A DNA stretch of 64,000 bases from Cyprinodon diabolis (GCA_030533445.1 CM060083.1:28384666-28448665); one strand, 5' to 3'. Shown: positions 12,388-24,907, counted from the first letter of the stretch. Notes: generated by a model from the sequence alone, not told the origin. A program made the numbers and translations.

Positions 12388-12900
12388 TGTGAAGAACAGA
12401 GGCTGGACCCAAAATTCAACCAAGACAGGCTAGTGACGTTTGAATGCAGTTTATTTCAGAGGCGTGTTTGATGAGCTCAGACGTCCGGGGACTGGCAATC
12501 TTCAAGTAGATTGGGAATCAGATTTTGTGGGGCTTTACCGGGTTAGTGATCCACAGGGGGGAAGGCAGGCAGTCACGGCCGGACAGATTCTGAGATCCAG
12601 AGGTCCAGAGGCAGAACATTTAAGATATCCAGGCAGACAGAGCCAGAATAGGTACAGGCAGCCTCAGAATTAGAAGGCAGAACATGTCAGGTAACAAAAG
12701 GGCAGGCAGGTACACAAGATGATGCTGGATTAGTCTTACCAGGCTGGTACGAGATAATCTGGCCCTGATGACTGATCTGAGGGCTGGTTATAAGGTGGTG
12801 CAAACAGATGAAGCTGGTAAGAGCTGATTGCAGAAAGGGTGGAACTGGGCAGATGTATGGAGTGAATGATCAGCCCAGTGTCAGTGCTGAGATCTTTACA
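12388..12900 (-). mobile_element. Solo LTR inside the Tc1 relic, 5-bp target duplication
   Basis: A 513-bp segment beginning TGTGAAGAAC and ending GATCTTTACA, flanked by the direct repeat CTTAT (12383-12387 and 12901-12905). The flanks rejoin to Tc1 sequence. On the minus strand there is a TATA-like TTATAACC and, near the end, AATAAACTGCATTC with a polyadenylation signal, so transcription would run minus. It is not obviously the same family as the LTR at 1114-1823. Probably Ty3/gypsy-related. Confidence 0.8.
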
Positions 12901-13270
12901 CTTATTTGCAGCTGTATTATAAAAATAGTTAAAAATCATACATTTTTGGATTTTCTTTTTTAGATTATGTCCCTCACAGTGGACATGCACCTACGATGAC
13001 AATTTCCGACCCCTCCATGATGTTTAAGTCGGAGAACTTGCATATTAGCAGGCTGGTCAAGTACTTCTTTTCCTCACTGTACATCTGTCCTCCCCAACAT
13101 GCACACAGCTTAAGACACACCTGTTTATCAGCCCAGTGTGAATGTTTTTGCTCTGATAAGAAAAATTTACTTTCATCAGTGCAGAGAGAAATTGATATCC
13201 CTGATTAAGAAATAAAAAAATTTGATACTGTCAAAGCAGTCAAAGCACCACAAGGGAGATTGTATCCAAA

Positions 13271-15860
13271 TCAATTCAATTCAGTTTATTTATATAGCGC
13301 CAAATTCACAACACATGTCATCTCAAGGCACTTTACAGTTCAACCAGATCATACAGTCAAATTGATACAAAGTTTTCTATCTAAGGAAAACCAGTTGATT
13401 GCATTGACTCATTGACTCAAATACAATCCCTCACACTAAGCATGCTTGTAGCGACAGTGGAGAGGAAAAACTCCCTTTTAACAGGAAGAAACCTCCAGCA
13501 GAACCAGGCTGAGTGTGAGCGGCCATCTGCCGAGGCCAACTGGGGTTCAAGGAGACAGAAGCAGAGATAAAAAAAAGCAGCTGTAAAAGGCGGCCTCGTC
13601 CAGGAAACACACAGCCAGGCAGACGAGCTCCAAGTCAGCTTCCATGCCAGAGGACGAAGAGAGCACATCCACTCAGTCACGGTCAGAGAAACAGGACCAC
13701 ACTGGAAAACCGGCCGATCTCCAACATCTATAAACAAGGGTTTTGATGGAAGCAGCACAGCTGATGTTTCTTCCAGGATGACGTCACAGCCAAACAGGAA
13801 CAGACAAGGCAAAGCTACTCTGAGGAAAAGCAGAGAGAGCAGAAGGTTAGAGATTGAACTAACAGATTCTGCAGAATAGGAGAACAGGGAGAGAATGAAG
13901 CAGAATGATGAAATGGGGATCCCTATGTCCTCCAGAAGTCTAAGCCTATAGCAGCATAACTATAGAGATAGCCCAGGATAACCTGAGCCACCCTAACTAT
14001 AAGCTATATCAAAAAGGAAAGTTTTAAGTCTAGCCTTAAAAGTAGACAGGGTGTCTGCCTCACGGACTAAAACTGGTAGTTGGTTCCAAAGGAGAGGAGC
14101 CTGATAACTAAAAGATCTGCCTCCCATTATACTTTTAGAAATTCTAGGAACCACAAGTAAACCTGCAGATTGAGAGCGAAGTGCTCTGTTAGGAACATAA
14201 GGAACAATCCGATCTCTGATATAAGATGGAGCTTGGCCATTTAAGGCTTTATATGTGAGAAGGGGGATTTTATATTCTATTCTTGATTTAACAGGAAGCC
14301 AATGAAGAGAAGCCAGGATAGGAGAGATATGATCTCTTTTTTTAATTTTCATCAGAAATCTGGCTGCAGCATTTTGGATCAGCTGAAGGCTTTTAACTAC
14401 AGTTTGTGGACTTCCTGATAGTAAAGAATTACAATAGTCCAGCCTTGAAGTAACAAATGCATGGACTAGTTTCTCAGCATCACCCCTGGAGAGGAGATTT
14501 CTAATTTTTGGAATGTTCCTCAGATGAAAGAAGGAAACTCTAGAAACCTCTTTGACATGGGACCCAAATGACAGGTCCTGATCAAAAACAACACCAAGAT
14601 TTTTTACCTTATTATCTGAAATCAGTTTAATCCCATCCAAATGAAGTGACTGGCTAATCAGCTTCTTTTTCAGAGACTCTGGTCCAAAGACTATAACTTC
14701 TGTTTTGTCTGCATTCAGAAGCAGAAAGTTAAGAGTCATCCAGGTTTTTATGTCTTCAAGACATGCCTGTAATCTATGTAATGGGTTAGCTTCATCTGGA
14801 TTTATAGACAGATATAGCTGGGTATCATCAGCATAACAGTGAAAATTAATCCCATGCTGTCTAATAACTCTACCAATTGGGAGCATGTATAAAGTAAAGA
14901 GAATTGGTCCTAGCACTGCTCCCTGTGGTACTCCACAGGTAACCTTTGAGCGTGTTGAAGATCTATCATTAACATGAACAAACTGAATTCGATCAGATAG
15001 ATAAGATTTAAACCAGTCTAGTGCTGTTCCTTTAATTACAACAAAATATTCAAGTCTTTCTAAAAGAATATTATGGTCAACTGTATCAAATGCAGCACTA
15101 AGATCCAACAGGACGAGCACAGATACAAGTCCACTATCTGAGGCCATGAGAATATCATTAGTGACTTTCACCAGAGCTGTTTCAGTGCTATGATGAGCTC
15201 TAAAGCCAGACTGAAACTCTTCAAAAAGTTCATTATGGTGTAAGTGATCGCAAACTTGTTTGGCAACTACTTTCTCAAGAATTTTGGATAAGAAAGGAAG
15301 ATTGGATATAGGTCTATAATTAGTCATCTGGGTCAAGAGACGGTTTCTTAAGCAGAGGTTTAATTACAGCAACCTTAAAAGCTTTAGGTACATATCCCTG
15401 TAACAGAGATAGATTAATCACATCTAAAATGGAGGAGGAGATCAAAGGGAATACCTCCTTAAATAACCTGGTTGGAACTGGATCTAACATACAAGTTGAA
15501 GGGCTAGATGAAGACAATAATTTTGCTAATTCAGAAAGTTCAACTGGATCAAAGCAGTCTAAAACCGGTTCAGATTCCATGACTACCTCAGGTACAATCG
15601 CGGATAGAGGAGTGCTTATGATCTTATTTTTAATAAGATCAATGTTATTTATAAAGAATCCCATAAAATCATTGCTGCTAAGAGCAGGTGGAATGGATGG
15701 TTCAACAGAGCTATGGCTCTGGGTGAGTTTGACAACTGTATTAAAAAGAAATCTAGGATTATTTTTATTCTCCTCTATTAATGAGGAGAAGTATGCTGCT
15801 CTTGCTTTACAAAGGGTCCTCTTATACAGCAGTAAACAATTTTTCCAGACTACAAACCTT
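13271..15860 (-). mobile_element. L2-clade LINE, 5'-truncated
   Basis: A minus-strand L2/CR1-like non-LTR retrotransposon. The 3' end lies at the left: the short CAATT-type end repeat, the conserved 3' UTR (13271-13860) and then the reverse transcriptase. The endonuclease is missing, so the copy is 5'-truncated at about 15860, which is typical of LINE insertions. The same 3' tail recurs at 32080-32240 and 48218-48515. Confidence 0.9.
13993..15860 (-). pseudogene. L2 LINE reverse transcriptase, frameshifted
   Basis: Reads on the minus strand from about 15860 to 13993. The upstream part (about 15860-15320) carries the linker and early fingers. A 1-nt frameshift at about 15325-15336 falls in the LDPDDYRPIS region, and the frame then stays open for 447 codons. 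Motifs: NYRPISNLPF, DLSAAFDTVDH, GVPQGAVLGP and the catalytic YADD (14824-14835). The C-terminal region HWLPVKSRIEYK is typical of L2/CR1. The protein would reverse transcribe its own RNA at a nicked target, but this copy lacks the endonuclease and is not functional. Confidence 0.9.
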
Positions 15861-16370
15861 AATCATAATGTTAATTGTTATAAAGTCAATTTCCATATCA
15901 TATTCAATTCTAGCAAACAATAAAGATTGGTGTCAACACTTTAATTTGAAAGAAAATTTAAAGATGAAACTTAAATTAAACATTTTTATTCTGGCATTTA
16001 TTTATTTAACAGTATTCATTTAGCAGGCTTTAATGTCAGTGAGGAAAAAAAGGCTCAACATCTTTTTATGCAGTGCATGTGGATATCTGATTTACACTAT
16101 ATTCACCAAGTATGCACAAGTTTAGGTGCTAAGATTTTTATGTCTGCATATTCTAGATTTATATGAGAAGTTAAATCCTGATAATAAATACATTCAGTGG
16201 CATATTTCTCAAATTCTAAATTTGTGACACGCTCAGAGGTGGGGTAAATCTGTTCCTGTGTGAATATAGTGCTGGGGGCTTTCCGTTAATTCTCAGATTG
16301 TTGCTTTCTTGTGGGAACACATTAATATTACTACTGCATATTTGATAAGCCATCCTTTCTCATGGCCAAT
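15861..16370. other. AT-rich stretch, nothing recognised
   Basis: No supported coding region or element end. Confidence 0.5.
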
Positions 16371-16371
16371 C

Positions 16372-16389
16372 AAATATATATATATATAT

Positions 16390-16453
<64 letters not shown>

Positions 16454-16470
16454 TTATATATATATTTAAT
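16372..16470. repeat. TA-rich microsatellite
   Basis: Nearly pure (TA)n with a few interruptions (CA, TTT). It produces spurious Tyr/Ile-rich frames on both strands. Confidence 0.95.
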
Positions 16471-16474
16471 TGTA

Positions 16475-17750
16475 TTTTTTTTTTAAGTAGGTTCTATTTT
16501 TATCTTGAATATATGCTCTACTTACATGTGTTTAATTGCTTAAGCGCCTTAAAAAGCATGCCTCTGTTGAAAGGGCCTTTGAAAGCTCTTGCAAATGGAG
16601 AAAAGACGAACCACTTATGCTGTTAGAACACAAAGCCGGCATGTAAAAGACAGATGACAGTGTGGAGCACCTTTGCAGAGACATGTATTTTGTGCAGACC
16701 TTTAACATTAGTCTGAATTCACTTTTTATTCCAGAGAGATTTTTTCAACTATACCTAAATAGATTCTATAAGGTTGTTAGAGGTATAGCAGAAGATTGAA
16801 AAGACCTACTGTACCCTCTCCATTTAAAAAAATATATATATGTGCACAACCCTGTACCTGCTCCCGAGAGGGGACGCCTATTAAACGCATGCTAGAGCAT
16901 CCATGAGCCCATTTCTCCTTGTGCAAACTCTTTTTAAAAGTCGCTGTTCTCATAGCTCATACAAGCTTACTGTGCGTGAATGGCCGCCCTAACCCCTACA
17001 GTAAATCCCTCAATTACTATATAGAGCGGGGACTATATAATGGACCTTATATTGAACTCAGTTAACTGACCGTTCGGAGAGATCACCAATGCTTTTTGCT
17101 CCCCGTTGGTCACGTAAATCCTCCTCCACCGCGCGGTGCCTGTGTCATCTCTGTTATTAGTCGCCACTGTCGGGTAGCAACAGCCTATGGCAACAGCGGT
17201 CCGTTCTGACAGCAAATCCAATAATCCTTTGCATGGAGAGCTCTCTGCGCAAAGAATTCCGGGATGTATCTGGATCTTCTGAGGCCTTTCCTTTCTTCTC
17301 ACACTCTTCGTAGACGCTTTTTCTCTTATGACCCTCTGCCATTTTCAAAGAACCGCGGTGAGAAAGATGAGCTTTAATGACTGTCTGAAACCGTAGCTCA
17401 CCACACATCTATGCCTGAAAGTGCACATCTGCAAAAAAGACAGCTTACAGGACAAGCATGTAGGATGGCCTTACATAAACATATAACCAGGATGATTTAC
17501 AATGACCACTTATTTAGATGATCCATCCGGAAATAAAAGATCTTCCTCCATACCTTTAAAACAAGAACTGATCAAAACCAGTTATTTAGAAAACACATTC
17601 TAATATGTACCTATGGGTCAGAACACCGGGACCTTCATTTTTCAGTCACATCTTCACTGTATGTGCTAAATGAAAGAGTCTTTTTGGGAAAATTTTATTT
17701 TTTAAATGTTGTTGTAGACAGAATTGTCATTTTAGTGTGAGGAGTAATTT
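16475..17750. other. Intergenic stretch with a small GC-rich pocket
   Basis: Mostly AT-rich. At about 17080-17410 it is relatively GC- and CpG-rich and holds two overlapping minus-strand frames. One starts with ATG near 17343 (MAEGHKRKSVYEECEKK). I do not recognise either. A first exon with its promoter is conceivable, but no splice donor or downstream exon could be shown. Confidence 0.3.
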
Positions 17751-17756
17751 ATAATA

Positions 17757-19425
17757 CCGTATTTTCACGACTATAAGGCGCATATAAACATCTTTTTTTC
17801 CCCTCAAAATGTGCGGCGCGCCCTTTGGTGCGGTGCGCCCTATGTGTGTTGTTACTGCGGACTTTTGAGACCACCATGCAGAACTCATCTCCCCATTGAG
17901 GAGATGATGAAAGAGTGGCTGAGGGAGGTGAATGTAAGGAGACCAGGTGGTTTTTTCCACTCATCACTATCGCTGTTAATCTGTGACTCCATGCATGCCC
18001 ATCTCACAGCTGATGTGAAAAATATGGCAAAACAAATGAACGCTGTGCTCGCTGATATTCAACCGCTCGACATCGGTGTGAACCGGACGCAGCAGATGCA
18101 GCAGAAGCAGCGAGTTTACATGCAAAGTCAATGGTTGACGCGCGTATAGGCGCAGCAAAAGGTCCCGCAGCGCGTTTTGAGCAGCAGGCGCAGCGCGTCG
18201 GGAGCGACACGCTTGACGCGCCACCAACGCGCTGCTGCTGCTTGAGATGGAAAAATTTAAGTTTTGCTGCTGGACAGCAAATATAACTGCAAGGCAAAGA
18301 AAGGATAGGATAGCTCCGCCCAACGCGGGTCAGACACACTTTTGCACCGCGCAGGTAGAGCAACTAACTGGTACAATCTAAACTGCAGGCAGCAGGATAA
18401 TAAAAGCGAACATATTCTGCCGGCAGAATGATTCCACGAAAAGTGGAAGGCAGCGCCGGGCAAGTTACGCCACCGTTCGCGGATGGATTGTAGATGCTTG
18501 GACAAACGTGTCTGCTGGCACTGTTGTTCGAGCTTTCACAAAAGGCACGGAAAGTGACTCTGACAGCGAAGAAGGGGAGATTGGCATGTCTGATTTAGCG
18601 CAGCTGTTTAATTCAGAAACAGAGGATGATGACTTTGATGGGTTCGATTAATACTTTGTAATAAATACACGAATAAAGCACAATCATACTCAGTTTTGCT
18701 CCCGCTCTATTTTTCTACCTGAAAACTTAATTCAACAGCAGCCTTTGGGCCGGGTCGCCTCCGGGTTCCCCGCGGCGGCTGGTAGGTGTTTTTCATCTAA
18801 ATAATCTAAAGGATTATAAAAGGATAATAAAAGCCAACATATTCTGTCGGCAGGTTTCAGGATTTTAAGTTAATTTATGCGTCAATAAACTGTTTCAGTG
18901 GAGTGATCACAGCCCTGTGTCATCAGCGATGTGTCTCTCATGGCCAGCTCCCAGGTTTGAATAATATTTTGTAATAAATACACCTTGCAGCTATATTTGC
19001 TGTGATCAGTGGGAATAAAGTAGTTTTATTACGTTTTTAAGTGAGAAAATCCACCTGAAAACTTAATCATTGCAGTCAATTCATCCAGATTATCATCCTG
19101 CCTTCAAATATTAGTTCTGTCGGTGCCGCTCAGACCCCCACATACCAGCGGTGCACGACAATAGGAATGTCTCACGGCCAGCTCCCAGGTTTGATTAATA
19201 CTTTGTAATAAATACATGAATAAAGCACAATCATACACAGTTTTGCTCCCGCTCTATTTTTAAATACGCAGTAGAGGTATTTAAACGTAGTAGAGGACAT
19301 GTACCGGTATATAAAAAACGCGCCCTATAGTCCGGTGCGCCTTGTGTGTGTTAAATACAGAAATGGCACACATAACTGAGACTGCGCCTTTTAGTACGGT
19401 GCGCCTTATGGTCATGAAAATATGG
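17757..19425 (+). mobile_element. Pogo/Tigger-type DNA transposon, internally deleted
   Basis: A 1,669-bp element flanked by TA (17755-17756 and 19426-19427). Its terminal inverted repeats start CCGTATTTTCACGACTATAA on the left, and the complement of the right end reads CCATATTTTCATGACCATAA. Just inside, both ends contain GCGCC-rich subterminal repeats. The interior keeps only pieces of a DDE transposase. TA duplication and the transposase remnant point to the pogo/Tigger branch of Tc1/mariner. Confidence 0.85.
17957..18651 (+). pseudogene. Pogo/Tigger transposase remnant
   Basis: The frame at about 17960-18090 contains SLLICDSMHAHLTADVK, the second catalytic Asp block of pogo/JRK-type DDE domains. 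LQPLDIGVN is shortened to IQPLDIGVN, and the usual spacer before it is mostly deleted. The sequence is then disrupted. Near 18480-18651 it resumes with the family's C-terminal region (a WIVDAWTNVS-like segment, then an acidic tail rich in Glu/Asp ending FDGFD and TAA). N-terminal CENP-B-like DNA-binding domain and first catalytic block are gone. Confidence 0.75.
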
Positions 19426-19427
19426 TA

Positions 19428-19777
19428 GATATAACACAAATTGCATGCCATTATACTCAGATATGTATTGAGATTACCAATTAATAAAGTGTAATCCGTT
19501 TTCTAACATCCTCTGTTCCTTTGCAAAAATGTTAATTAAAGATGGAGAGATAGATAACTTTTCATTTCTACACTACAATTTAGGAAATTTCTGAGTCTAA
19601 CCCAGCGAACATGTTAGGATGAAACATGGGCATTGGTCCTCAATATTCAAAATTACTATAATGTTTTAATCTGCAGTGTTTTCATGACCCCTTTCCTTTT
19701 ATATGTTCCTATTAGCGTTGTTCCAAAATAATCTGTCTCCTTCTGTTCTCTTGCAATGGTACATCATGTCATTTGCA

Positions 19778-19854
<77 letters not shown>

Positions 19855-22027
19855 TATGTAATTAGAGATTTTTGAAAGAGTAAGGAGTACAATGTATATG
19901 TATTTGTATAGAGTGAAAGAAAAAAAAATATGGATAAATAGTAACTAAGTATTTATACTGCATTTAGTTACTTAATATCCCTGACTAAGTTTTATTCCTT
20001 TCGAACATCATCACTGGCACACAGCCGTAGATTGTAGATGATTGGCACCCATGACATGAAGCAATTACTCAATGTTTTTGTACCTGGTGACATTTTGGGA
20101 TCAGTTGAATTGTGAAGGATAAAAAGTTTAGTTTTTGTAGTTATGTAGAATGGAGTAAAAAGCTATTTTAGTTGTAAAATGTTGTTTATTTAGATTTATT
20201 CATTCATTTTCTGATTTTTCTTATAGGACTAATAATTTTCATGTCATTTTTAATATTGCTTTTCTTTTTAGATAATTGCAGATTAGGTGAGTATGTATGA
20301 AATAAGAAGACTTTGCTGCCTGGACCAGTGTTAAAAAACGAAAACAAAACAACTGCTAACAAATGCCTTTGATATCTGCTAGGTGAAATAAGGTTTTAGC
20401 ACACTGCTAAAAGACTTCTTCCATCTGAATGATTTAACGTTTTGTGGTTTTGCACCATTATACTTAGCGGTCAGATCACTATATTTTTCTGTTCAGCAAT
20501 AGGCAGAAAAAATGTGCTCCAATATCTTAAAATATGATTAAATGGATCTTCTCTTTACTCGGTCTAGAATATCGAAATGTAAATTACTATAATGATTAAT
20601 AAGACAGAAGCTACTTTGAGAGAAGGTATTTGAGAGAACACAGATAATGCTCTGAAAGCTGGTAAAGTGAGTTTCATTCATCACAGTCTATTATGGTATG
20701 GACAAGCTTTCATGATCAAGGCAAAGACCCGACAACCAAACAACCACTCAGCATGTGGCTTGAGCACACTGTAGGAGTAAAAATGCATTGGGCTTGATTA
20801 ATGGCGCATTCTGAAATTTCTGCAATGAGCTCTAAAATAATAACAGCAAATCTACAGTCTGATCTATCTCTGCAAAGTCTGACTTTTTCCTCACCTTTGC
20901 TCGGACCATTCAACATTAATATTGCAGAAATGTTGCACCATTAGAAACAAAAAATATATTTTTTTTTTATTTAGACTGACACCTATTTTACAAGAAACAA
21001 TTGCATATTTTGAAAGATATGCACTTGACATTAATGTTCTGTCTGAAGAAAATATCTAAACATAATCAAATAACTTGTTTATGTTTTATTTCTTATTCTA
21101 AATCTCAGTTGTCTGAAGTTGGCTGTAGTCATAAATTTAGATTTCTTCTGTGAAAAATAAAATCACATGCAAGCTTAGTTGTATTACTTAAGGTTTTAGA
21201 TGTGGCTAAAGTGACTATTATTAATGACAAGCTGCATATTATCAGCCATAAGAAACATTCAGAACTAGAAGGTAAAGGACGCACATTCTGAAGCCATTTT
21301 ATGGGACTGATAACCGCTTATAACTACCATTTAATGGATGGTCACATCTGCATTTTTTAAATTAACAGGATATTGACATCATTTTGCACATATTTGTAAT
21401 GCAAACGCATATAGAGACATTTTAAATGTAAACAGATTAGCTCTTAGCGATACAGTTCAGGAAGTCTCAATTTCATTTATGCATTTTCTGCATTCATGAT
21501 CAAAATAATGACATAGTTTAATTCTTCCACTCTCCCATCTTTTTCTGATGAAGAAATATGTACCGGGTAAAGCTCAAAAGGCATGTACCAAAAATCCGCT
21601 TCAGAGACATTTTAATAAACACTGCATTTGGCCTTGCCTAGAAATGCTGTATTTAAAACATCTCCAAAAAGAAAATAAATGCAGTTAAACATAACACAGT
21701 CCACATGTCTCAAACCAGTTCATACCTCTTACAGTTGAAATATGCTTTGTTGTGCCATTCAGCTTACTGATGTGTAAACTGTGTAAAAACCACAGGTGGT
21801 GTCGCCCTTGAATGAGTTTGCTCTTTTTTTTTTCTGTGCACGCTACATTGCTAAGCAACACAATGATTGCTGAACTCTTTTTTTGGGGAAGCTGGTTGTA
21901 GCCACCACTGACTAATGACACTCTAGTGCCATCCTGAACTATCCAAGCACCATGCTGGGAGTTATTAGATCTGAAATGTTCTGCGCCGTCTGCTGTAGAT
22001 ACTCTGGCTTTCTATTGTTATCCACAA
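19428..22027. other. AT-rich intergenic stretch
   Basis: About 2.6 kb without a supported gene. Minus frames at 20716-20916 and 21685-21921 have no domain signal. Contains the TA microsatellite annotated separately. Confidence 0.5.
19780..19859. repeat. TA microsatellite
   Basis: Near-perfect (TA)n of about 80 bp. Confidence 0.95.
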
Positions 22028-22246
22028 TTAGTGTTGCGCCAATGCCATTTTTCGGCCCCGATACCGATACCCGATACCTGGCTGTGCAGTATCGGCCGAT
22101 ACCGATACCATAATAATGTAAAATAATTGCCATCATGGCTTTGTCAAGCTGCTGCCTACCTTTGTGAAGCAGGAAAAAATCTAATACAAAGTCCTGCTCT
22201 AATTGTATCCTTGCAAAATATCACCTGATGTATTTATCTGGTTATA
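22028..22246. mobile_element. Probable hAT terminal fragment interrupted by Tc1
   Basis: Contains the self-repetitive GATACCGATACCCGATACC and GGCCGATACCGATACC blocks that mark one end of a widespread fish hAT-type repeat. The Tc1 at 22249 is inserted immediately after. The matching other end was not found beyond the Tc1, so this is a fragment. The family call is from memory of the motif and is tentative. Confidence 0.45.
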
Positions 22247-22248
22247 TA

Positions 22249-23851
22249 CAGTGGGGCAAAAAAAGTATTTAGTCAGCCACCAATAGTGCAAGTTCTCCCA
22301 CTTAAAAAGATGAGAGAGGCCTGTAATTTTCATCATAGATATATCTCAACTATGAGAGACAAAATGAGAAAAAAAATCCAGAAAATCACATTGTCTGATT
22401 TTTAAAGAATTTATTTGCAAAATATGGTGGAAAATAAGTATTTGGTCAATAACAAAAGTTCATCTCAATACTTTGTTATATACCCTTTGTTGGCAATGAC
22501 AGAGATCAAACGTTTTCTGTAAGTCTTCACAAGGTTTTCACACACTGTTGCTGGTATTTTGGCCCATTCCTCCATGCAGATCTCCTCTAGAGCAGTGATG
22601 TTCTGGGGCTGTCGCTGGGCAACACAGACTTTCAACTCCCTCCAAAGATTTTCTATGGGGTTGAGATCTGGAGACTGGCTAGGCCACTCCAGGACCTTGA
22701 AATGCTTCTTACGAAGCCACTCCTTCGTTACCCGGGCGGTGTGTTTGGGATCATTGTCATGCTGAAGGACCCAGCCACGTTTCATCTTCAATGCCCTTGC
22801 TGATGGAAGGAGGTTTTCACTCAAAATTTGACGATACATGGCCCCATTCATTCTTTCCTTCACACGGATCAGTCGTCCTGGTCCCTTAGCAGAAAAACAG
22901 CCCCAAAGCATGATGTTTCTACCCCCATGCTTCACTGTAGGTATGGTGTTCTTTGGATGCAACTCAGCATTCCCTCTCCTCCAAACACGACGAGTAGAGT
23001 TTTTACCAAAAAGTTCTATTTTGGTTTCATCTGACCATATGATATTCTCCCAGTCATCTTCTGGATCATCCAAATGCTCTCTAGCAAACTTGAGACGGGC
23101 CTTGACATGTACTGGCTTAAGCAGGGGGACACGTCTGGCACTGCAGGATTTCAGTCCCTGGCGGCGTAGTGTGTTACTGATGGTAGCCTTTGTTACTTTG
23201 GTCCCAGCTCTCTGCAGGTCATTCACTAGGTCCCCCCGTGTTGTTCTGGGATTTTACTCACCGTTCTTGTGATCATTTTGACCCCACGGGGTGAGATCTT
23301 GCGTGGAGCCCCAGATCGAGGGAGATTATCAGTGGTCTTGTATGTTTTCCATTTTCTAATAATTGATCCCACAGTTGATTTCTTCACACCAAGCTGTTTA
23401 CCTATTGCAGGTTCAGACTTCCCAGCCTGGTGCAGGTCTATAATTTTGTTTCGGGTGTCCTTTGACAGCTCTCTAGTTTTGGCCATGGTGGAGTTTAGAG
23501 TGTGACTGTTTGAGGTTGTGGACAGGTGTCTTTTATACTGATAACGGGTTTAAACAGGTGCCATTAATGAAGGTAACGAGTGGAGGACAGAGGAGCCTCT
23601 TACAGAAGAAGTTACAGGTCTGTGAGAGCCAGAAATCTTGCTTGTTTGTAACTGACCAAATACTTATTATCCACCATATTTTGCAAATAAATTCTTTAAA
23701 AATCAGACAATGTGATTTTCTGGATTTTTTTTTCTCATTTTGTCTCTCATAGTTGAGGTATATCTATGATGAAAATTACCGGCCTCTCTTATCTTTTAAG
23801 TGGGAGAACTTGCACTATTGGTGGCTGACTAAATACTTTTTTGCCCCACTG
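22249..23851 (-). mobile_element. Tc1 transposon with long, nearly identical terminal repeats
   Basis: A 1,603-bp element flanked by TA (22247-22248 and 23852-23853). The inverted terminal repeats are about 200 bp, start CAGTGGGGCAAAAAA and differ at only a handful of positions by eye. The minus-strand transposase is complete in extent but has one frameshift. This family also gave rise to the older relic at 10821-13079. Confidence 0.96.
22465..23486 (-). pseudogene. Tc1 transposase (DD34E), single frameshift
   Basis: Starts with ATG at 23484-23486 ([16 protein letters not shown]) and has the paired-type helix-turn-helix. A 1-nt loss in an A-run near 23255-23262 shifts the frame at the SKIPEQHGG segment. 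The remainder (22465-23226) is open and carries the catalytic blocks [24 protein letters not shown] and [11 protein letters not shown], ending NKGYITKY as in intact relatives. One indel is the only defect seen, so this copy is recently inactivated. Confidence 0.95.
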
Positions 23852-23853
23852 TA

Positions 23854-24056
23854 CTTTGGGCGGAGTGATGGCCCAGTGGTTAGAGCATTGTGCTTGTGCT
23901 CTGAGAAAGTTGCAAGAACCCAGTACGATCCTGACAGCCTGCACTCTGGGTCCCTGAACAAGACCCTTAACCCCATAGTGCTCTTCGGGTGCCGTAGTGG
24001 AAGCCCACTGCTAATGCAGAGGTGAATTTCTCCAGTGTGAGATTAATAAAGATAAA
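23854..24056 (+). mobile_element. tRNA-derived SINE
   Basis: Has a good RNA polymerase III A box, TGGCCCAGTGG (23869-23879), and a decayed B box near 23920-23931 (AGTACGATCC). The SINE body follows, with the fish-typical GTCCCTGAACAAGACCCTTA (23949-23968). It ends in an AATAAA-like AT-rich tail. It starts right at the Tc1 boundary. It is not a functional tRNA gene, because it continues well beyond tRNA length and the B box is poor. Confidence 0.7.
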
Positions 24057-24899
24057 TTATTATTTTTATCATTTTATGTCAATAGCACCTTATACCTATA
24101 GTTATTGTTGAATAAGTGGAACCATATGGTATGCTATATCTTTATGTGTTATCTTTTTCCAAATATTTTTATATACCTTAAATTGAAATATGAAGAGCGA
24201 CCGGTTTTAAACGTTTTTATTAATTGAAATAAAAAATCTGAGAAAGGGTCGTAGCACAATAGAAGTGGCATATTTAATCAAATAACATTTGGACCTTCAT
24301 ATCTGGTTCTGGGAATACACACGCAACTGGTTATATGTTGGGACAACAAATTATTCTGTGAACATAAATTGAATGAATTCACCACAACTTCCATTTTAAA
24401 TATAAGAATTTAGTAACAAAAGTCAAGTAAAACATTTCAGTTGAAAAATCTTGACTCGGCATCTAAAGGTTTCCTGAAAACTCAGAGAGTTTTCAGGAGT
24501 CAGAGAAATGATGCAGAATAGTCTGTTTTGCAGCAATTTGGTTCAAAAGTTAACCACCAGGTCCACTTAGCCTTGATCATGTTGTGTAGATACCAGTCCT
24601 TGGCATTTGGCCTTCTATCATGGTGTCTTTCTGTTGTGAGCCCCAGAAGAATGTCATGGCAAAAAAAGACAATCTGTGGGTTGATTCCTTTGTCCCCAGG
24701 TACCATAGAGGCAGGATCTAATGTCCCCGTGGCATTGTCTTGGATAGTGTCAGGAAGAGAGGGGAGTTTGCAGAAGTTGCAGAGGAAAGTCCAACAGCAG
24801 ACCGTTCAACAGCAGAACAAAACTGCATCCTCCTACACCAATGATCAAGGTTAATATCAGGATCGATATTGTTACCTAATGTTCAAAATTTATATCATG
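24057..24899. other. Intergenic stretch, nothing firmly recognised
   Basis: Contains a perfect 11-bp inverted repeat with a 3-nt loop (24473-24497). Frames near 24500-24854 on both strands lack recognisable domains. Confidence 0.5.
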
Positions 24900-24907
24900 G
24901 TCTATAG

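Larger units (their letters stand above)
10821..13079 (+). mobile_element. Old degenerate Tc1 transposon carrying later insertions
   Basis: The decayed terminal repeats match each other: left 10821-10975 and right about 12962-13079, both holding a variant of AATTGTCATCGTAGGTGCAT. They resemble the ends of the better Tc1 at 22249-23851. Between them lie transposase pieces on the plus strand (11150-12370), a 425-bp foreign segment and a complete solo LTR (12388-12900). The right end is followed by TA; the left TA is no longer clear, and part of the left repeat is deleted. Confidence 0.85.

Noticed and set aside
23858..23935. Possible tRNA gene
   Set aside because: Good A box but poor B box, and the sequence continues as a SINE body with an AT-rich tail.
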